From Neocallimastix lanati (nom. inval.) (Eukaryota; Neocallimastigomycota; Neocallimastigomycetes; Neocallimastigales; Neocallimastigaceae): a stretch of DNA of 11,285 bases. This document shows positions 10,799 through 11,285 of the stretch, in pieces. A model generated the notes under the pieces. That model did no database searches. It had not been told where the DNA came from and worked only from the letters and a program-made list of their open reading frames with translations. The translations under genes were made by a program, and so were the position numbers. Each line of letters begins with the position of its first letter. Position 1 is the first letter of the stretch. Location: assembly GCA_016946835.1 (NCBI GenBank), contig JACVTC010000705.1, positions 1 through 11,285 of the forward strand, read 5' to 3'.

Positions 10799-11131
10799 GG
10801 ATGATGCTTCTATAATTATATATATATATTTAAAAATATTATATTATTAATAATTTTTAATTATTATTATTTTAAAAATTATAATTCAATTGTATAAATA
10901 CAATTTAACAATAATGAAATTACTATATATATAATAAAATTAATAATTATTTAATTAAAATTTTAATTTATATATCTTTATAAAAAAAAAATAATATTTT
11001 TAATATTAATAAAAAATAAAAAGAAAAAAATTGTAAAATATTATAAAATATGATATATATCATTGTTTTTTTTTCTTAAAAAAAATAAATAAATAAATAA
11101 ATAAAATATAAATAAAACAAACTATGAAAAC
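10799..11131. other. A+T-rich spacer upstream of the RhoGAP gene
   Basis: This 333-base gap separates two minus-strand genes and should hold the 3' end of the right-hand gene and the RhoGAP promoter. It is almost pure A/T with short TA, TAAA and A/T runs, including an AAATAAATAAATAAATA tract at about 11085-11105. No named promoter element or terminator stands out. Confidence 0.5.
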
Positions 11132-11284
11132 TTAATTTATACCCTCATATATCATGGAAGGTGTTTTAGGAAGAATTACTGAAGTACTACCTTCTCCTAA
11201 TTCTTTATCCTTGGTTTTTACAACCTCAAATGAATAAAATTCTCTGTCATTTGCTAAAGGCTCTTTACCAAAAGATTCTTCTGA
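11132..11284 (-). CDS. C-terminal 50 codons of an unrecognised protein, cut by the window edge
   Basis: Reading leftward from the window edge, a minus-strand frame is open for 50 codons and ends at TAA (11134-11132). It begins SEESFGKEPLANDREFYSFE, continues with VVKTKDKELGEGSTSVILPK, and ends SMIYEGIN. Codon choice and about 35% G+C match the exons of this window, and the frame closes exactly where the sequence becomes plain A/T, so it is very likely real coding sequence. The start and any upstream exons lie outside. The piece is hydrophilic, with no membrane segment or motif I recognise, so no function is offered. It lies 333 bases upstream of the RhoGAP start, in the same orientation. Confidence 0.7.
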   Translation of the reverse strand, partial: SEESFGKEPLANDREFYSFEVVKTKDKELGEGSTSVILPKTPSMIYEGIN

Positions 11285-11285
11285 T

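Overview
The window is nuclear DNA from a very A+T-rich, intron-rich eukaryote. By eye the intergenic DNA is well under 15% G+C and the exons are near 30%. The best fit is an anaerobic gut fungus (Neocallimastigomycota). The signs are long A/T homopolymers, (ATT)n and (TTTA)n tracts, Asn/Lys/Ser-rich low-complexity protein, many short GT-AG introns, and a Dus2 with no double-stranded-RNA-binding domain. A dictyostelid or other A+T-rich protist is less likely, because one short gene here carries eight introns. The assignment is inference.

Left part (1-2795): a degenerate ~36-bp minisatellite fills 1-359. An island of about 37% G+C (about 719-1150) holds broken coding-like frames of unknown origin. 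A37-(TA)13 follows. At 1491-2195 (+) lies a set of frame-broken segments that read like the end of a Dbl-homology (DH) domain followed by a PH domain, probably a decayed RhoGEF. After it come eight perfect copies of a 9-bp repeat and plain A+T-rich DNA.

Middle (2796-5205, +): a complete nine-exon gene for tRNA-dihydrouridine(20) synthase 2 (DUS2/Smm1 type). It was reconstructed exon by exon and all eight splice phases agree. The predicted protein is 439 residues.

Right part: a convergent intergenic region (5206 to about 7008) holds TTTA tracts, a diverged ~105-bp direct duplication and T-rich repeats. Then comes a large minus-strand gene (10798 down to about 7152 or 7009) for a RhoGAP-domain protein of about 1,100-1,170 residues. 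Its GAP domain looks catalytically intact. Its reading frame changes several times, each time at or near an A homopolymer: one change can be explained by a 46-nt intron, but at least one near the 3' end cannot. The window ends in the last 50 codons of an unrecognised minus-strand gene (11284-11132).

The genes are not an operon. DUS2 acts in tRNA modification and the RhoGAP in Rho GTPase signalling. A RhoGEF-like relic about 5 kb from a RhoGAP gene is worth noting but may be chance. I see no CRISPR array, rRNA, tRNA or intact transposon.
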